The notes: generated from the letters alone by a model not told the origin. Positions 16,829 to 26,251 are shown, numbered from the stretch's first letter. The stretch is 64,000 bases of DNA from Sorangium cellulosum (GCA_020720045.1 DYPH01000008.1:1-64000); one strand, 5' to 3'. Program-made: numbers and translations.

Positions 16829-17245
16829 TCACGCCGCTGCGACCGCTACGCCGAGCGCCACGACGACCCAGGCGAGGAGTGCTGCGGCGGCGAAGGCGCG
16901 CTGGGCGGCAACGCGGACGCGCGCCTCAGAGACATCCCGCGGACCGCTCTGAAGGAGCGCTCCGGCGACGGCGAGCGTCACGACGGCGACCGCGAGGTGC
17001 TCTTTCCGTTCGAAGGCCCAGCCAAGCGCCGGGTGGGCGACGAATAGCGCCCGCCGGACCGTCTTCCGATAGTCGGGGTAGATGAAAAGACCGCCGCCGA
17101 AGGCAACGGCCGCAAGGGCGGCGGCCCCCCAAGAGGCGCCATTGGCCCGGCGGCGGGTCCGAAGGAGCAGCGCGGGATGAACGAGCGCAGCGGCAGCCAA
17201 GACGCCGAAATGGCCATGAATATGGGCGAGTAGCGAAAAGTTCAT
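16829..17245 (-). CDS. Small histidine-containing four-helix membrane protein
   Basis: 138 residues from ATG 17245. Four hydrophobic helices are visible (about 5-28, 40-56, 84-103, 115-136). Histidines cluster in helix 1 (LAHIHGHFG, His8, 10, 12, and HPALLL, His23) and between helices 2 and 4 (VAHPALGWAF, KEHLAV). The layout recalls small haem-b or copper-handling membrane proteins, but no family signature is certain. It is convergent with the PLD gene (one-base gap) and divergent from holB (77 bases). Confidence 0.7.
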   Translation of the reverse strand: MNFSLLAHIHGHFGVLAAAALVHPALLLRTRRRANGASWGAAALAAVAFGGGLFIYPDYRKTVRRALFVAHPALGWAFERKEHLAVAVVTLAVAGALLQSGPRDVSEARVRVAAQRAFAAAALLAWVVVALGVAVAAA

Positions 17246-17322
17246 GGACTCAAGTAGCGACCGTGCCCCCGCCTGGGAGGATTGCACCAGGCGGCCTAAA
17301 AAATGCGCTAGCACGACGCCCC

Positions 17323-18366
17323 ATGCCCGGCCTCCTCGATACACTTCTCGGCCAAGAACCGGCCGTGGCCACTCTGCGTCGTGCGCTCGCGGCCGACAAG
17401 GTGCATCATGCATACGTTTTCGACGGACCAGACGGCGTCGGGAAGGAAATGGCCGCCTTCGGCCTCGCGCAAGCCTTGCTTTGCGAACGGCGCGGGACGA
17501 CCGTCGAAGGGGCGCGCGGACTGTTCGGCCCTGAGCCGCCGATCGTTTTTCCAACGACCGAAGCGTGCGGCACATGCAGCGCGTGCACTCGATCTCTTCT
17601 GCGCGCGGGTGAAAAGCGCCCGGTCCACCCGGACCTCGTCGTGCTCGAGCGCGGCCTGTATGAGCCATCGCAGATCGGCCGGCGAACGCCAGAAACACAA
17701 GATATTTCCGTCGACCAAGTCCGAACGCTCGTCCTCGCACGCGCTGCCTTCGGCCCCCATGAGGGGCGGGCGAAGGTCTTCATCATCCGCCGCGCGGAAG
17801 AGCTCGGGATCTCGGCGGCGAATGCCCTCCTGAAGACGCTGGAGGAGCCTGGAAATCGCGTCCACTTCCTGCTGCTTTCGTCGGTCCCCGACCGCCTTTT
17901 GCCGACGATTCGGTCGCGCACGCAACGCCTCCGATTTGCGCCGCTGCCGGCCGCAACGGTCGCACAAATTCTTGAAAAGGAGGGCAAATCAAACGAGGAA
18001 GCCCTTCGACTTTCGGCACGCTCGGAGGGCTCGCTTGCGCGCGCGAGGCAACTCGGCGACCCCGCGGCAACCGCGACACGTGACGAATTTGTTGCTCGTG
18101 CGCGCGACGCCCTCCGTCAGAACTCTATTCTCCCGGCTCTTGCGATTGCGGAAGAGGGGAAGAAGGAAAAAGCCGAGCTCGGCGTCCTTCTGGATGCGCT
18201 CGCGATCGCGTTTGCCGAAGAGGGGCGTGCCGCGGCGCTCGACGGGGACGGGGCCGACCGGGCCGCCGTCCGTTTTTCACGCGTCCTTCGTGCCACCCGC
18301 GAACTCGACCGGAACGCCTCCCCCCAACTCACCGTCGAAGCGCTCTTCCTCGAACTCCGCGGGTAA
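17323..18366 (+). CDS. holB: DNA polymerase III subunit delta' (clamp loader)
   Basis: 347 residues from ATG 17323; an in-frame extension upstream overlaps the promoter region and was not used. Delta' is the stator of the clamp-loader complex that opens the beta clamp. Features in order: MPGLLDTLLGQEPAVATL start of AAA+ domain, P-loop GPDGVGK, Zn-site cysteines CGTCSAC, SANALLKTLEEP (the DnaX/HolB signature), and sensor-1/SRC-like LPTIRSRTQRLRF. The C-terminal collar domain follows. The last 90 bases overlap the predicted end of the minus-strand membrane protein fragment. Confidence 0.93.
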   Translation: MPGLLDTLLGQEPAVATLRRALAADKVHHAYVFDGPDGVGKEMAAFGLAQALLCERRGTTVEGARGLFGPEPPIVFPTTEACGTCSACTRSLLRAGEKRPVHPDLVVLERGLYEPSQIGRRTPETQDISVDQVRTLVLARAAFGPHEGRAKVFIIRRAEELGISAANALLKTLEEPGNRVHFLLLSSVPDRLLPTIRSRTQRLRFAPLPAATVAQILEKEGKSNEEALRLSARSEGSLARARQLGDPAATATRDEFVARARDALRQNSILPALAIAEEGKKEKAELGVLLDALAIAFAEEGRAAALDGDGADRAAVRFSRVLRATRELDRNASPQLTVEALFLELRG

Positions 18367-18645
18367 CGGTTCGGCGAGGATGGGAGGCTCTATCGCCATT
18401 TCTCGAGCGAAAAAGCGCGCTTCGATATCATTATCGGCGAGGATTCGTCCCGCAGCGACCGGCATGATCGGGCGAAAAATTAGATAAAAGAACGGTGGCG
18501 CGAGGAGCAGCCGAAAGAGCGCCAGTCCGACGAACGGGAGGGGGCTGCGCTCGAAGGCTTGGCAGGGGCCATGGACCGATTTCGTGACCCGATGGGCAAG
18601 GCGGAGGTACCCGCGCACCGGCGCGAACACGAATTGTTTCGGCAT
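18277..18645 (-). CDS. C-terminal fragment of frameshifted membrane protein
   Basis: In-frame from ATG 18645 this gives 122 residues, but the frame is coding from about 18681 (AAPPWFLRPFEP). It continues the protein encoded by the 19555 frame after a one-base shift. It contains one long hydrophobic segment (PLPFVGLALFRLLLAPPFF) and an acidic, Pro/Glu-rich tail. The stop at 18277 lies inside the 3' end of holB, a 90-base convergent overlap. See the N-terminal entry for the combined gene. Confidence 0.55.
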   Translation of the reverse strand: MPKQFVFAPVRGYLRLAHRVTKSVHGPCQAFERSPLPFVGLALFRLLLAPPFFYLIFRPIMPVAAGRILADNDIEARFFAREMAIEPPILAEPLPAEFEEERFDGELGGGVPVEFAGGTKDA

Positions 18646-19555
18646 CGGCTCGAAGGGGCGGAGGAACCACGGTGGGGCGGCCGTCGTCGGCCCACGCGTG
18701 TGCGTTCTTTGCGGCAACGAATACGGCACTCCAGTAGAAGCCCCAGAGCGCAAAGAGCGCGTTGGAGAGCCAGCCGAAACGCCCGAAGGCGATCGCGAGT
18801 GCCAGCGGAAGTGCTCCGATACCGAAGAGCAAAATTCCGCGAAACTTACGTTTGTATTTCTTCCACAACCACGACGGCGAAAATCGCAAGCGGGGGGACG
18901 GTCGTTCGCCTTCGGGGAGGATACCCGCGTCGACGGAAAGTTCGTGAGAGACGACGTCGTCAAAATCGCGTGTAAACGCGATCGCAATCCATTCGGCGGC
19001 CCCCAGGAACGCAAGAAGCGTCGCCAGGCGCTTTTTCCAGGAGACCGCCGGTGCGATGACCGGCGCCGCGGCCCCTTCCCGCTCGACGACGTCGGCAACG
19101 ACCGCGCCGAGCGCCGCCTCTACGCGGTCCCCTTCGGCGGCTTCGCGCGCGTTCTCTTCGCGGAGGGCCTTCACCGCCTTCTTGAGGTCTTTTTCACTCC
19201 CGCGAATGTGGATGCCGCCATTCTCGACGACGATGTCTGACGACTCGGCCGCTGGGCGGTCTTCGGTGAAGCCGACCGCGAGCATTCCGACCACGGTAAA
19301 CAGGACGACAAAGAGCGCCCGGGCGAGGAAGAGGCGGCCTGCGGCGCGGCGCAGCTCTGGCACGGTAACGAGCCGCGCAAACAGTTGAAAGGGCAGCAAG
19401 AACCCGTAGGTAAGGCGCCGACCGCCGCTCACCCGCGACGGCGGGAGCGGCCGACGCCCGCGAACGTGTCCGTAAATCCGACGGACAGCCTCGCGTTCAT
19501 CCAGAAGCGGCGCGGTCACCAGTGTGCGGAGCTTTCGGCTTCCGTCGGCCGTCAT
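18431..19555 (-). CDS. Polytopic membrane protein, N-terminal part (frameshifted gene)
   Basis: Starts at ATG 19555 overlapping the stop of the previous gene (ATGA). Residues 1-291 (down to about 18683) are coding-like: a hydrophobic helix (about 76-97), a charged coiled segment (about 105-160), then helices near 178-194, 240-258 and 262-283. After HAWADD the frame becomes Arg/Pro-rich antisense-like sequence to 18431, whereas the next frame carries membrane-protein sequence. One extra G in GACGACGGCC would explain the break. The restored protein would have about 425 residues. No family is recognised. It ends the Rsm22-thiE operon. Confidence 0.6.
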   Translation of the reverse strand: MTADGSRKLRTLVTAPLLDEREAVRRIYGHVRGRRPLPPSRVSGGRRLTYGFLLPFQLFARLVTVPELRRAAGRLFLARALFVVLFTVVGMLAVGFTEDRPAAESSDIVVENGGIHIRGSEKDLKKAVKALREENAREAAEGDRVEAALGAVVADVVEREGAAAPVIAPAVSWKKRLATLLAFLGAAEWIAIAFTRDFDDVVSHELSVDAGILPEGERPSPRLRFSPSWLWKKYKRKFRGILLFGIGALPLALAIAFGRFGWLSNALFALWGFYWSAVFVAAKNAHAWADDGRPTVVPPPLRADAETIRVRAGARVPPPCPSGHEIGPWPLPSLRAQPPPVRRTGALSAAPRATVLLSNFSPDHAGRCGTNPRR

Positions 19556-20175
19556 GACGCGGATGGATCCCCACCGAGGAGATCATACATGCCTTCGGCG
19601 AGCGTAACGCCACGCCACGCGCGCGTCTGGCCGGGCGCAACAAACGCCCAAAGCCGTTCCCCTACCGGCCCCGAAAACTCGACGAGCGTCCCCTCTTCGG
19701 GCGCCTCCGGGGCCGCACCGAAACGGCGAACACCAAAGGGTCTTTTTCGCAGCCGCTCAAACCGAATATCGTCGATTTCCAACGTCGAAGGCGGGACACC
19801 ATCAATAGGGACCGGGAGATCCAGCCAAAGAATTTCTTTGGAAGAATCGCCACTTAACACAACAAGAACGTCTTTGCCTGCCTCCGGCGCGAAAAAGATC
19901 GCGAAGACCGCACGAGCGTCTCTGCCGCGCCCCTCTTCGAGGATCCAGGCGCCGGCAAGCCACGCCTCCTCGTTTCCTCGGAGGACGACATCCCCTGGCT
20001 TTGCGGCAAACAATTCGGTCGGAAATCCGTCCAACTTTGGCTTCGGAAGTGCCGCTGCGGCAACGACCGACGCCGCAGTCTCCTTCGGGGGCGGCGAAGC
20101 GGAAAGACGACCGTAGACGAACCGACCTAGCGCCGCGCCGAGCGCCGTGAGGCCGGCGATGGCGAGCAGGCTCAC
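19552..20175 (-). CDS. Membrane-anchored DUF4178-like protein
   Basis: 207 residues from GTG 20175, whose GTGA overlaps the thiE stop; a GTG at 20220 is possible but would overlap thiE by 49 bases. One N-terminal TM helix (SLLAIAGLTALGAALGRFV) is followed by a beta-rich domain starting KPGDVVLRGNEEAWLAGAWI, which resembles DUF4178 (a 'GD' turn, then alternating strands, and a late WAFVAPG strand). DUF4178 proteins often lie beside membrane proteins of unknown function. Here the next gene, overlapping by four bases, is also a membrane protein. The DUF4178 call is from pattern only. Confidence 0.65.
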   Translation of the reverse strand: MSLLAIAGLTALGAALGRFVYGRLSASPPPKETAASVVAAAALPKPKLDGFPTELFAAKPGDVVLRGNEEAWLAGAWILEEGRGRDARAVFAIFFAPEAGKDVLVVLSGDSSKEILWLDLPVPIDGVPPSTLEIDDIRFERLRKRPFGVRRFGAAPEAPEEGTLVEFSGPVGERLWAFVAPGQTRAWRGVTLAEGMYDLLGGDPSAS

Positions 20176-20843
20176 GGCCGCTCCAGCAGCAACGAAAACT
20201 GCCGCGCGCGCTCCGTGCACTCTGCAGGTGTCTCGCCGACGAGGGCGCCGACAAGCGCGATCAACGGCGCGTGCTTGGCAACGTACGGAAACTTCCGGGC
20301 GTCGATCCCACCGATCGCGCAGAGCGGAATTCCAAGGGATTCCGAGCGCTCCGCGACCTTCGCGAGGCGTTCGAGGCCTACGGCAGGCTCGGCGTTCTCT
20401 TTAGTAGATGTAGCATACACAGGTCCGAAGGCGAGATAGTCCGGTCGGAGGAGGAGCGCCGCCTCGGCCTGCTCTTCGGTGTGCGTCGAGACCCCCACGC
20501 GAAGGCCCGGATAGCGGCGACGGACGTCCTTCAGCGACGTGTCCCCTTGGCCGACGTGCACGAAAGGAGCGCCAAATTCCTCTGCCAAATCGGGGCGATC
20601 GTTTACCACCAACGGGACGCCCACGGCTGCACAACGAGGCGCGATCGCAGCAAGGAGCGTGCGAAACCGGGGCTCATCGACGTGCTTGGCGCGGAGCTGA
20701 AGGAGCGCCGGTTGCGCGGCGAGGAACGCCGCAGCGACGTCGACGGCGTCAAGCCCCGCCGCGTCGAGGGTCGTCACATCGACGAGCGGGTAGAGGCCTC
20801 GAAGCGGGGGCGTGCTGCGGGAAATGCGGGTGCCTCGGGTCAT
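20172..20843 (-). CDS. thiE: Thiamine-phosphate synthase ThiE
   Basis: 223 residues, normal for ThiE. It joins hydroxymethylpyrimidine diphosphate and carboxythiazole phosphate to make thiamine monophosphate. The TIM-barrel phosphate and substrate motifs are present: LLQLRAKH, VVNDRPDLA, VHVGQGD, GPVYATSTKEN and AIGGID. No other thiamine gene and no TPP riboswitch are seen nearby; the gene sits ten bases after an Rsm22-type methyltransferase and overlaps the next membrane-protein gene by four bases. Confidence 0.93.
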   Translation of the reverse strand: MTRGTRISRSTPPLRGLYPLVDVTTLDAAGLDAVDVAAAFLAAQPALLQLRAKHVDEPRFRTLLAAIAPRCAAVGVPLVVNDRPDLAEEFGAPFVHVGQGDTSLKDVRRRYPGLRVGVSTHTEEQAEAALLLRPDYLAFGPVYATSTKENAEPAVGLERLAKVAERSESLGIPLCAIGGIDARKFPYVAKHAPLIALVGALVGETPAECTERARQFSLLLERP

Positions 20844-20853
20844 GGTTGCGAGC

Positions 20854-22185
20854 CTACACCGGATTCGCGCGGCTCACCGTCGTCTCCGGGCCGATTCGAT
20901 CGGGACGAACCATCGGCCCTTCGAGAACGACAAGGTCGCCGCGGGAGAGCTCGTCAAACGCTTCGTTGTTCTCCCGGCGATCGCGGTCGATGCGCATGAC
21001 GCGCACACGTTGGGGCCCCTCCCCCTCGGGCCCATCGCCGCAGACCTGCGCCTCAACTTTCCCCTTTGTCGGCGTGACGTCGCCAACGACCCGGAGCGTA
21101 CGATTCCCGTTTGTTGCTAGCGTGCTTCGCAGGGTGACTCCGTCTTTTCGGAGGAGGAGCGGCGAGAAGGTTACCCCTTCCCAGCGGAGTCCCGCGGCGC
21201 GCGCTACGGGGACGAGCCAGGCGGGGAGCACGTCGGGTCGATCTTCGTGGCACCAGTCCGTTTCCTTGGCGAGCGCCGGGCAGGCTTCTCGATGGAGACA
21301 CGGGCCGAAGAGGGTCACGCTTTCGTTGGTGCACAAACGATCGCGAACCGCATGCAGATGCCGCGTGCGCTCCTTCAATGCCGGCTCAACGACGACAAGC
21401 GTCCCTTTCGGGGCCAAGCGCGTCGCCAATACCCGCTCCAACAAAGCGACATGGCGCGCAATTCGTGCATCCGAATCGAGGCCCCGATCGAGCTCGGAGA
21501 GGACCTGGCCAAATAGAACCAGGTCGAACCCCTGCCCCTCCTTTACCGGGCGAAACGTCGACGGTTTCCCTGCGGCGCGCATCGACTCCGCCCGCTCGGG
21601 ATGGGCCTTCGCCGAGGCTTCCGCGAAGCCAAAGGGCTCGTCGCCGAACCAGGGCAGGAGGTCCGGTTGGATGCTGCCGTCCGGCGAAATCCCATGCTTC
21701 GACACAACTACTTTGAGGTCAAACGATCCCTTGAGCCCTTCGAGGAAGGTCTTCGCAAGGGCGGTCGCCCCCTCCTCGGGGTCGACGAGCGTCACCTCGA
21801 CTTTGCCGCGCCCCTGGCCCGGCGCCGCCCCTTCGAGGGCCTGAAGGGCGCCGAGGGTCGTGGCGCCAAAGCCGGCGCCGACGTCCAAAATACGAAGCGG
21901 GCGCCCTTCAGGAAGCGTGAGCGCCTTCGCCGCGACGAGTTCGCGCACCGCGTGGGCCGCCTTCGGAACGTCCCGGGGCAGCGAAAACGCGAGGCGCGCC
22001 GCGTAGTGGGCCTTCCCGGCGGCGACGCCAGCCGTGTTGTAGGATGCAGACAAAGTGGCCACCGCCTTGCCGAGAGCAGGCACGTCGTCGTAGCCACGAT
22101 GGATGCCGAGTCGCGGCAGGAGCGCCTCGATGGGGGCGCGGAGCGACGAGGGGGCGTAAGCGGACGTGGCTTTCGGGGCGACCAT
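20854..22185 (-). CDS. Rsm22-family small-subunit rRNA methyltransferase-like protein
   Basis: 443 residues. A Rossmann-type SAM-binding site is visible (ILDVGAGFGATTLGA), followed after the methyltransferase core by the Cys cluster CLHREACPALAKETDWCHED characteristic of the Rsm22/METTL17 family, in which these cysteines bind an Fe-S cluster or zinc. The C-terminal 60 residues look like an OB-type strand region. Mitochondrial members act in small ribosomal subunit assembly; the bacterial role is inferred. Start ATG 22185 is divergent from the lipoprotein gene at 22249 (63 bases). It heads the operon with thiE. Confidence 0.85.
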   Translation of the reverse strand: MVAPKATSAYAPSSLRAPIEALLPRLGIHRGYDDVPALGKAVATLSASYNTAGVAAGKAHYAARLAFSLPRDVPKAAHAVRELVAAKALTLPEGRPLRILDVGAGFGATTLGALQALEGAAPGQGRGKVEVTLVDPEEGATALAKTFLEGLKGSFDLKVVVSKHGISPDGSIQPDLLPWFGDEPFGFAEASAKAHPERAESMRAAGKPSTFRPVKEGQGFDLVLFGQVLSELDRGLDSDARIARHVALLERVLATRLAPKGTLVVVEPALKERTRHLHAVRDRLCTNESVTLFGPCLHREACPALAKETDWCHEDRPDVLPAWLVPVARAAGLRWEGVTFSPLLLRKDGVTLRSTLATNGNRTLRVVGDVTPTKGKVEAQVCGDGPEGEGPQRVRVMRIDRDRRENNEAFDELSRGDLVVLEGPMVRPDRIGPETTVSRANPV

Positions 22186-22248
22186 GGCGCGTCTCTACTC
22201 GAAGATCCCGACGACCGACCTCGGAAGTTCCGGTACGGTCGCGCGCCT

Positions 22249-23139
22249 ATGAGCCGGAACGCGCTTCGCTTGCTCCCCTTTCTTGCCGCCCCGCTGCTCC
22301 TCGGCTGCCCGAGCGTCGCACCGCCGAAGTCGACGTTTCCGAGCGTCGACGATGCGCTCTCCCGAATGCACGAAACGGTCGCCTGCGGAAACGGGATTCA
22401 TGCCACGGCGAAGCTCGATCAATTCGCAAAAGAGGGGCGCGTACGCGGCGAAGTTCTTCTGTTTGCCCACCGGCCGGCAAAGCTGCGTCTCGACGCCGTC
22501 GCGTTCGGCGTAAACGTCCTCTCGCTCGGCTCCGACGGTCAGAACTTCCAGGTCGCCGATTTGCGAAATAAAGTCTTTTATCAAGGACCTGCAAAGGCTT
22601 GCAACCTGCGACAGGCGACCGGCGTGCCGATCCCTGGTCATGCGCTCGTCGGCTTCCTCCGGGGGGAAGCACCGGTCCTCGTCCACCAGAAAGGGTCGGG
22701 TACGATCCAGTGGAACAAACGCGGGTTCTACGAACTCGTCATTCCTTCGACGCGCGACGCCCAACAAACGCTGCATCTTGGGATTCATCCCGACGACTTC
22801 GGCAAGCCCTGGAACGAGCAGCGGACCCGCGTCCTCGACGTGGTCGTCACGCAGAAGGGGGGCGTGCTCTACCACGCAGAACTTGAAGGCTACAGCGCCG
22901 GCAAGATGGCCGAGGCGCGCATCGATCCGGAAAACATCGAACCGCCGATCCCGCCGAGCGGTCCGATGTGCACGGCGGAGTTGCCGAAGACCCTGCATGT
23001 GGAAGTCCCCGGCAAGAACGAAGACGTCGTCTTCAAGTACGAAGAAGTCGAATGGAATCCGCCGATTCCGGAGGGGGCCTTCTCCGTCGAGCGACCGGCG
23101 GGAATGCCGCGCCAGTTCCTCGACTGTGACGGCGAGTAG
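22249..23139 (+). CDS. LolA/LolB-like outer-membrane lipoprotein
   Basis: 296 residues. The ATG at 22249 starts a signal peptide with lipobox LLLGC (Cys20). The mature part reads as repeated beta strands (KEGRVRGEVLLFAHRPAKLRLDA, then KGSGTIQW, RGFYELVIPS), a pattern of LolA/LolB or DUF4292-type half-barrels that hold lipoprotein acyl chains or other lipids. Similarity is structural rather than by a definite motif, so it could be another lipid-binding lipoprotein. A longer in-frame extension upstream is antisense to the Rsm22 gene and was rejected. Confidence 0.75.
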   Translation: MSRNALRLLPFLAAPLLLGCPSVAPPKSTFPSVDDALSRMHETVACGNGIHATAKLDQFAKEGRVRGEVLLFAHRPAKLRLDAVAFGVNVLSLGSDGQNFQVADLRNKVFYQGPAKACNLRQATGVPIPGHALVGFLRGEAPVLVHQKGSGTIQWNKRGFYELVIPSTRDAQQTLHLGIHPDDFGKPWNEQRTRVLDVVVTQKGGVLYHAELEGYSAGKMAEARIDPENIEPPIPPSGPMCTAELPKTLHVEVPGKNEDVVFKYEEVEWNPPIPEGAFSVERPAGMPRQFLDCDGE

Positions 23140-23197
23140 CTGGAGATCCTGCGCGCCGTTTCCGCACCGCGTCCGGCGGTTCCGGGCGGACGCTCGG

Positions 23198-24205
23198 CTA
23201 CGCCCGCGCGAGTTCGTCGGAAATAGCGCGCGCGAGCTCTTGGGCCCGCGCCACCTCCCCGGGCGGAAGCGCGATCGCGCCGACCACCGGATGACCGCCG
23301 CCGCCGTGGCGTTCGCAGATCTTCGCGATGTCGTGTTTCCGCGTCTGTCCGCACCACGGATTGAAGCCGATGCTGAGTTTGATCTTCTTCAAACCACGCG
23401 TAACCACGACCGAATAGGCCGAGTCCGGGTAGAGCGCGTAGGTGACAAACTTCGGTGCAGCGTCTGAGAGTTCGTCGGTCAGATCGACCAGGACGGCGCC
23501 GGTCGCTCCGCCGACAAGCTTCGCGCGCGCCTTCACGCGCGCTTCGTAGGGGGCCGCCGTCGCCTGCCATTGCGTGTAGCTTGCAACCACCTCCGGGTCG
23601 TTGGCGACGTCGTCGAGGGGGCGTTCCGTCAGGGCAGGAACAAAGCGCGAGATCAGTTCCGCTTCTCCCGATTGCTCAATAAGAGTCATGAGGCGCAACG
23701 CCGGCTCTTGGCGCGCAACGGCAATGGCCGCACTTGGGAACGCAGCACGATCAATGATATCGGCCCAGTAGACGAGGTCACCGAGCGGTTCCGGATTGAA
23801 ATCAAAGAACTTCGCTCCGATATCGACCAAGAACTTGGTGCACGATCCGTAGGTTCCGTCGTGAAAGAACCGACCGTTGCCACGCGATTCCTCGAAGGTC
23901 CTACGCTCCGCGTCTGACGTAAATGCACTCACGTGGTGGTCGAAATACCAGGTCAACTTCGAAGACCGGGAGAACTTGTAATCAAGAATAGCGTTCTCGT
24001 CGCCATCAAGAAGCGCATCGAAATCGGGTCCTGCCCCCGCTCCGTAACCCATCGCAAGGTATTTGAAGGAGAGTTCACTGCCAGCTTTGATATGGCGGAG
24101 GAGCTTCGTAAAAATGACGGCGGAGGCGAGGCCATCGAAGCAATGACCGTGGGTGGCAACGGTCACGTGAGTGGGGGCGGTGGTGAGTTTTTCCGAGGAA
24201 GTCAC
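23198..24205 (-). CDS. DHH/DHHA1 family phosphoesterase
   Basis: 335 residues from a GTG start. The DHH-superfamily metal motifs are recognisable: HGHCFDGLASA (motif I, with His and Asp), DYKFS (motif II), FDHHV (motif III, DHH), and a later acidic YWADIIDRA (motif IV). The C-terminal DHHA1 substrate-binding signature is GGGGHPVVGAIAL. Relatives include NrnA nano-RNases, c-di-AMP/pGpG phosphodiesterases and pyrophosphatases; the exact substrate is not evident. No TM or signal segment, so it is cytoplasmic. It is divergent from a small VOC gene with only 23 bases between starts. Confidence 0.88.
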   Translation of the reverse strand: MTSSEKLTTAPTHVTVATHGHCFDGLASAVIFTKLLRHIKAGSELSFKYLAMGYGAGAGPDFDALLDGDENAILDYKFSRSSKLTWYFDHHVSAFTSDAERRTFEESRGNGRFFHDGTYGSCTKFLVDIGAKFFDFNPEPLGDLVYWADIIDRAAFPSAAIAVARQEPALRLMTLIEQSGEAELISRFVPALTERPLDDVANDPEVVASYTQWQATAAPYEARVKARAKLVGGATGAVLVDLTDELSDAAPKFVTYALYPDSAYSVVVTRGLKKIKLSIGFNPWCGQTRKHDIAKICERHGGGGHPVVGAIALPPGEVARAQELARAISDELARA

Positions 24206-24228
24206 GGGCCGTGAGTACCATTCGCGGG

Positions 24229-24579
24229 ATGCGACTGCACCATCTCGCCTTCCGGAGCGGCGACGTTCCGCGATTGGTTGCGTTCTACACCGGTCTCTTC
24301 GGGTTCCGAACGCAGAAATCCTTTGACGGCCGGAGCGCGTGGCTGGCCATCAAAGATGGCGTATTGATGCTCGAAGTTGCACTCCCCGAGGAACCAGAAA
24401 TTCCGCGCGGGAGCCTTGAGTGCGTGATCTTTGCGACCGATGTCGCCGGGCGGGATGCTTTTCGTGCATCCTGCATGCAAAACGCGGTCCCCCTCGACGG
24501 GGAGACCGCGTTTACGACCTACGTTCGCGACCCCGACGGGCGCCGGGTCGGCGTGAGCCACTACCCACTAACAGACTGA
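24229..24579 (+). CDS. VOC (glyoxalase/dioxygenase-fold) protein
   Basis: 116 residues, one vicinal-oxygen-chelate unit: N-terminal LHHLAFRSGDVPRLVAFYTG followed by LFGF, and the closing YVRDPDGRRVGVSHYPL. VOC proteins bind a divalent metal and act on small molecules or confer resistance; His3/His4 and Glu residues could be metal ligands but the substrate is unknown. The ATG at 24229 is preferred; a GTG 18 bases upstream would nearly abut the divergent gene. It converges with hutU. Confidence 0.85.
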   Translation: MRLHHLAFRSGDVPRLVAFYTGLFGFRTQKSFDGRSAWLAIKDGVLMLEVALPEEPEIPRGSLECVIFATDVAGRDAFRASCMQNAVPLDGETAFTTYVRDPDGRRVGVSHYPLTD

Positions 24580-24586
24580 ACTTCTG

Positions 24587-26251
24587 TCACTTTACGAGAT
24601 GGGGAATGTGAACCCCCTTCTCTTCCGCGCAGGCGATCGCCTCTTCGTAGCCGGCGTCCGCGTGGCGAACGACCCCCATACCGGGATCGCTGGTTAGGAC
24701 CCGCTCGATGCGTCGGGCAGCGTCTTCGGTGCCATCGGCGACGACGACCATGCCGGCGTGGAGGCTCATGCCCATGCCGACGCCGCCACCATGGTGAAAG
24801 CTCACCCAGGAGGCCCCACAGGCGGTGTTCACAAGGGCGTTTAGGATGGCGAAGTCGGCGATGGCATCCGAGCCGTCCTTCATCGCTTCCGTCTCCCGAT
24901 TCGGCGACGCGACCGACCCGCAGTCGAGGTGGTCGCGACCGATAACGATGGGCCCCTTGACCTTGCCGGTGCGGACGAGTTCATTAAATATTCCGCCAAC
25001 TTTCGCGCGGTCGCCGTAGCCAAGCCAGCAGATGCGGGACGGGAGCCCCTGGAAGGCGACCCGCTCCTGGGCCATCGTGATCCAGCGGTGAAGATCGGGG
25101 TCGTTCGGGACCGCTTCGAGGACCGCCTGATCGGTGACTTTGATGTCTTCCGGATCGCCAGAGAGGGCGACCCAGCGGAACGGCCCTTTGCCGACGCAGA
25201 ACAGCGGCCGGATATATGCGGGGACGAAACCCTCGATATCAAACGCATTTTTGCAGCCAGCTTCGACGGCGCCGGCGCGAATGTTGTTCCCGTAGTCGAA
25301 GACTTCGGCCCCCGAGCGCTTCATGGCGAGCATCGCTTCCACGGTCCGCGCCATCGTCTCCTTCGCGCGCTTCACGTAGGTGACCGGGTCGTCGCGACGG
25401 AGGGCATCGGCCTGTTCCCAGGAAAGACCGTCGGGAATATACCCATTGAGCGGGTCGTGGGCGGACGTTTGTTCGGTGACAAGATCGGGCGTAATGCCGC
25501 GGCGGACGAGCTCGGCGTAGACATCGGCGCCGTTGCCAACCAGCCCAATCGAAACAGGTTTTCCGTCGGCGGTCGCCTTTTCAATGCGTGCAAGTGCCGC
25601 ATCCAGGTCGTCGATTTGCTCGTCGACGTAGCGCGTATCGATGCGCTTCTGAATGCGCGAAGGATCGATATCGACGCCGAGGCAGGACATCCCCGCCATC
25701 GTCGCGGCGAGCGGCTGCGCGCCCCCCATGCCGCCGACGCCGGCCGTCAGCACCCACGTTGCTTGCTTCCCGGTGCGCGCTTCGAAGGCCTTCCGCGCAG
25801 CAACGAAGGTCTCATAGGTCCCCTGGAGGATCCCCTGGGTGCCGATGTAGATCCACGAACCGGCCGTCATCTGGCCGTACATCGTGAGCCCCATCTTCTC
25901 GAGGCGCCGAAAGTCGTCCCAATTTGCCCACTTGCCGACGAGATTCGAGTTTGCAATCAGGACGCGAGGGGCATCTTTGTGGGTGCGGAAGCGGCCGACC
26001 GCTTTTCCGCTCTGCACAAGGAGCGTCTCCTCATCGCCGAGGTCTCGAAGCTCGCGGCAGATCACTTCAAAGGCGTCCCAGCTGCGCGCCGCTTTGCCGG
26101 TGCCGCCGTAGACGACGAGGTCGTCGGGGCGTTCAGCGACGTCCGGATCGAGGTTGTTGTGGAGCATCCGGAGGGCGGCCTCCTGCACCCACCCCTTGCA
26201 GCTCAGCGTGGTCCCTTGCGGCGAACGAACGGTGCGCGGTCCTGCGGTCAT
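24587..26251 (-). CDS. hutU: Urocanate hydratase HutU
   Basis: 554 residues from ATG 26251 (an ATG six codons upstream is equally possible; neither has a clear ribosome-binding site). It converts urocanate to imidazolone propionate in histidine breakdown using a tightly bound NAD. Conserved stretches include [14 protein letters not shown], the NAD-binding [21 protein letters not shown], the region [15 protein letters not shown] with the catalytic Cys, and [11 protein letters not shown]. No other hut gene is in the window, so the pathway is dispersed. Confidence 0.97.
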   Translation of the reverse strand: MTAGPRTVRSPQGTTLSCKGWVQEAALRMLHNNLDPDVAERPDDLVVYGGTGKAARSWDAFEVICRELRDLGDEETLLVQSGKAVGRFRTHKDAPRVLIANSNLVGKWANWDDFRRLEKMGLTMYGQMTAGSWIYIGTQGILQGTYETFVAARKAFEARTGKQATWVLTAGVGGMGGAQPLAATMAGMSCLGVDIDPSRIQKRIDTRYVDEQIDDLDAALARIEKATADGKPVSIGLVGNGADVYAELVRRGITPDLVTEQTSAHDPLNGYIPDGLSWEQADALRRDDPVTYVKRAKETMARTVEAMLAMKRSGAEVFDYGNNIRAGAVEAGCKNAFDIEGFVPAYIRPLFCVGKGPFRWVALSGDPEDIKVTDQAVLEAVPNDPDLHRWITMAQERVAFQGLPSRICWLGYGDRAKVGGIFNELVRTGKVKGPIVIGRDHLDCGSVASPNRETEAMKDGSDAIADFAILNALVNTACGASWVSFHHGGGVGMGMSLHAGMVVVADGTEDAARRIERVLTSDPGMGVVRHADAGYEEAIACAEEKGVHIPHLVK

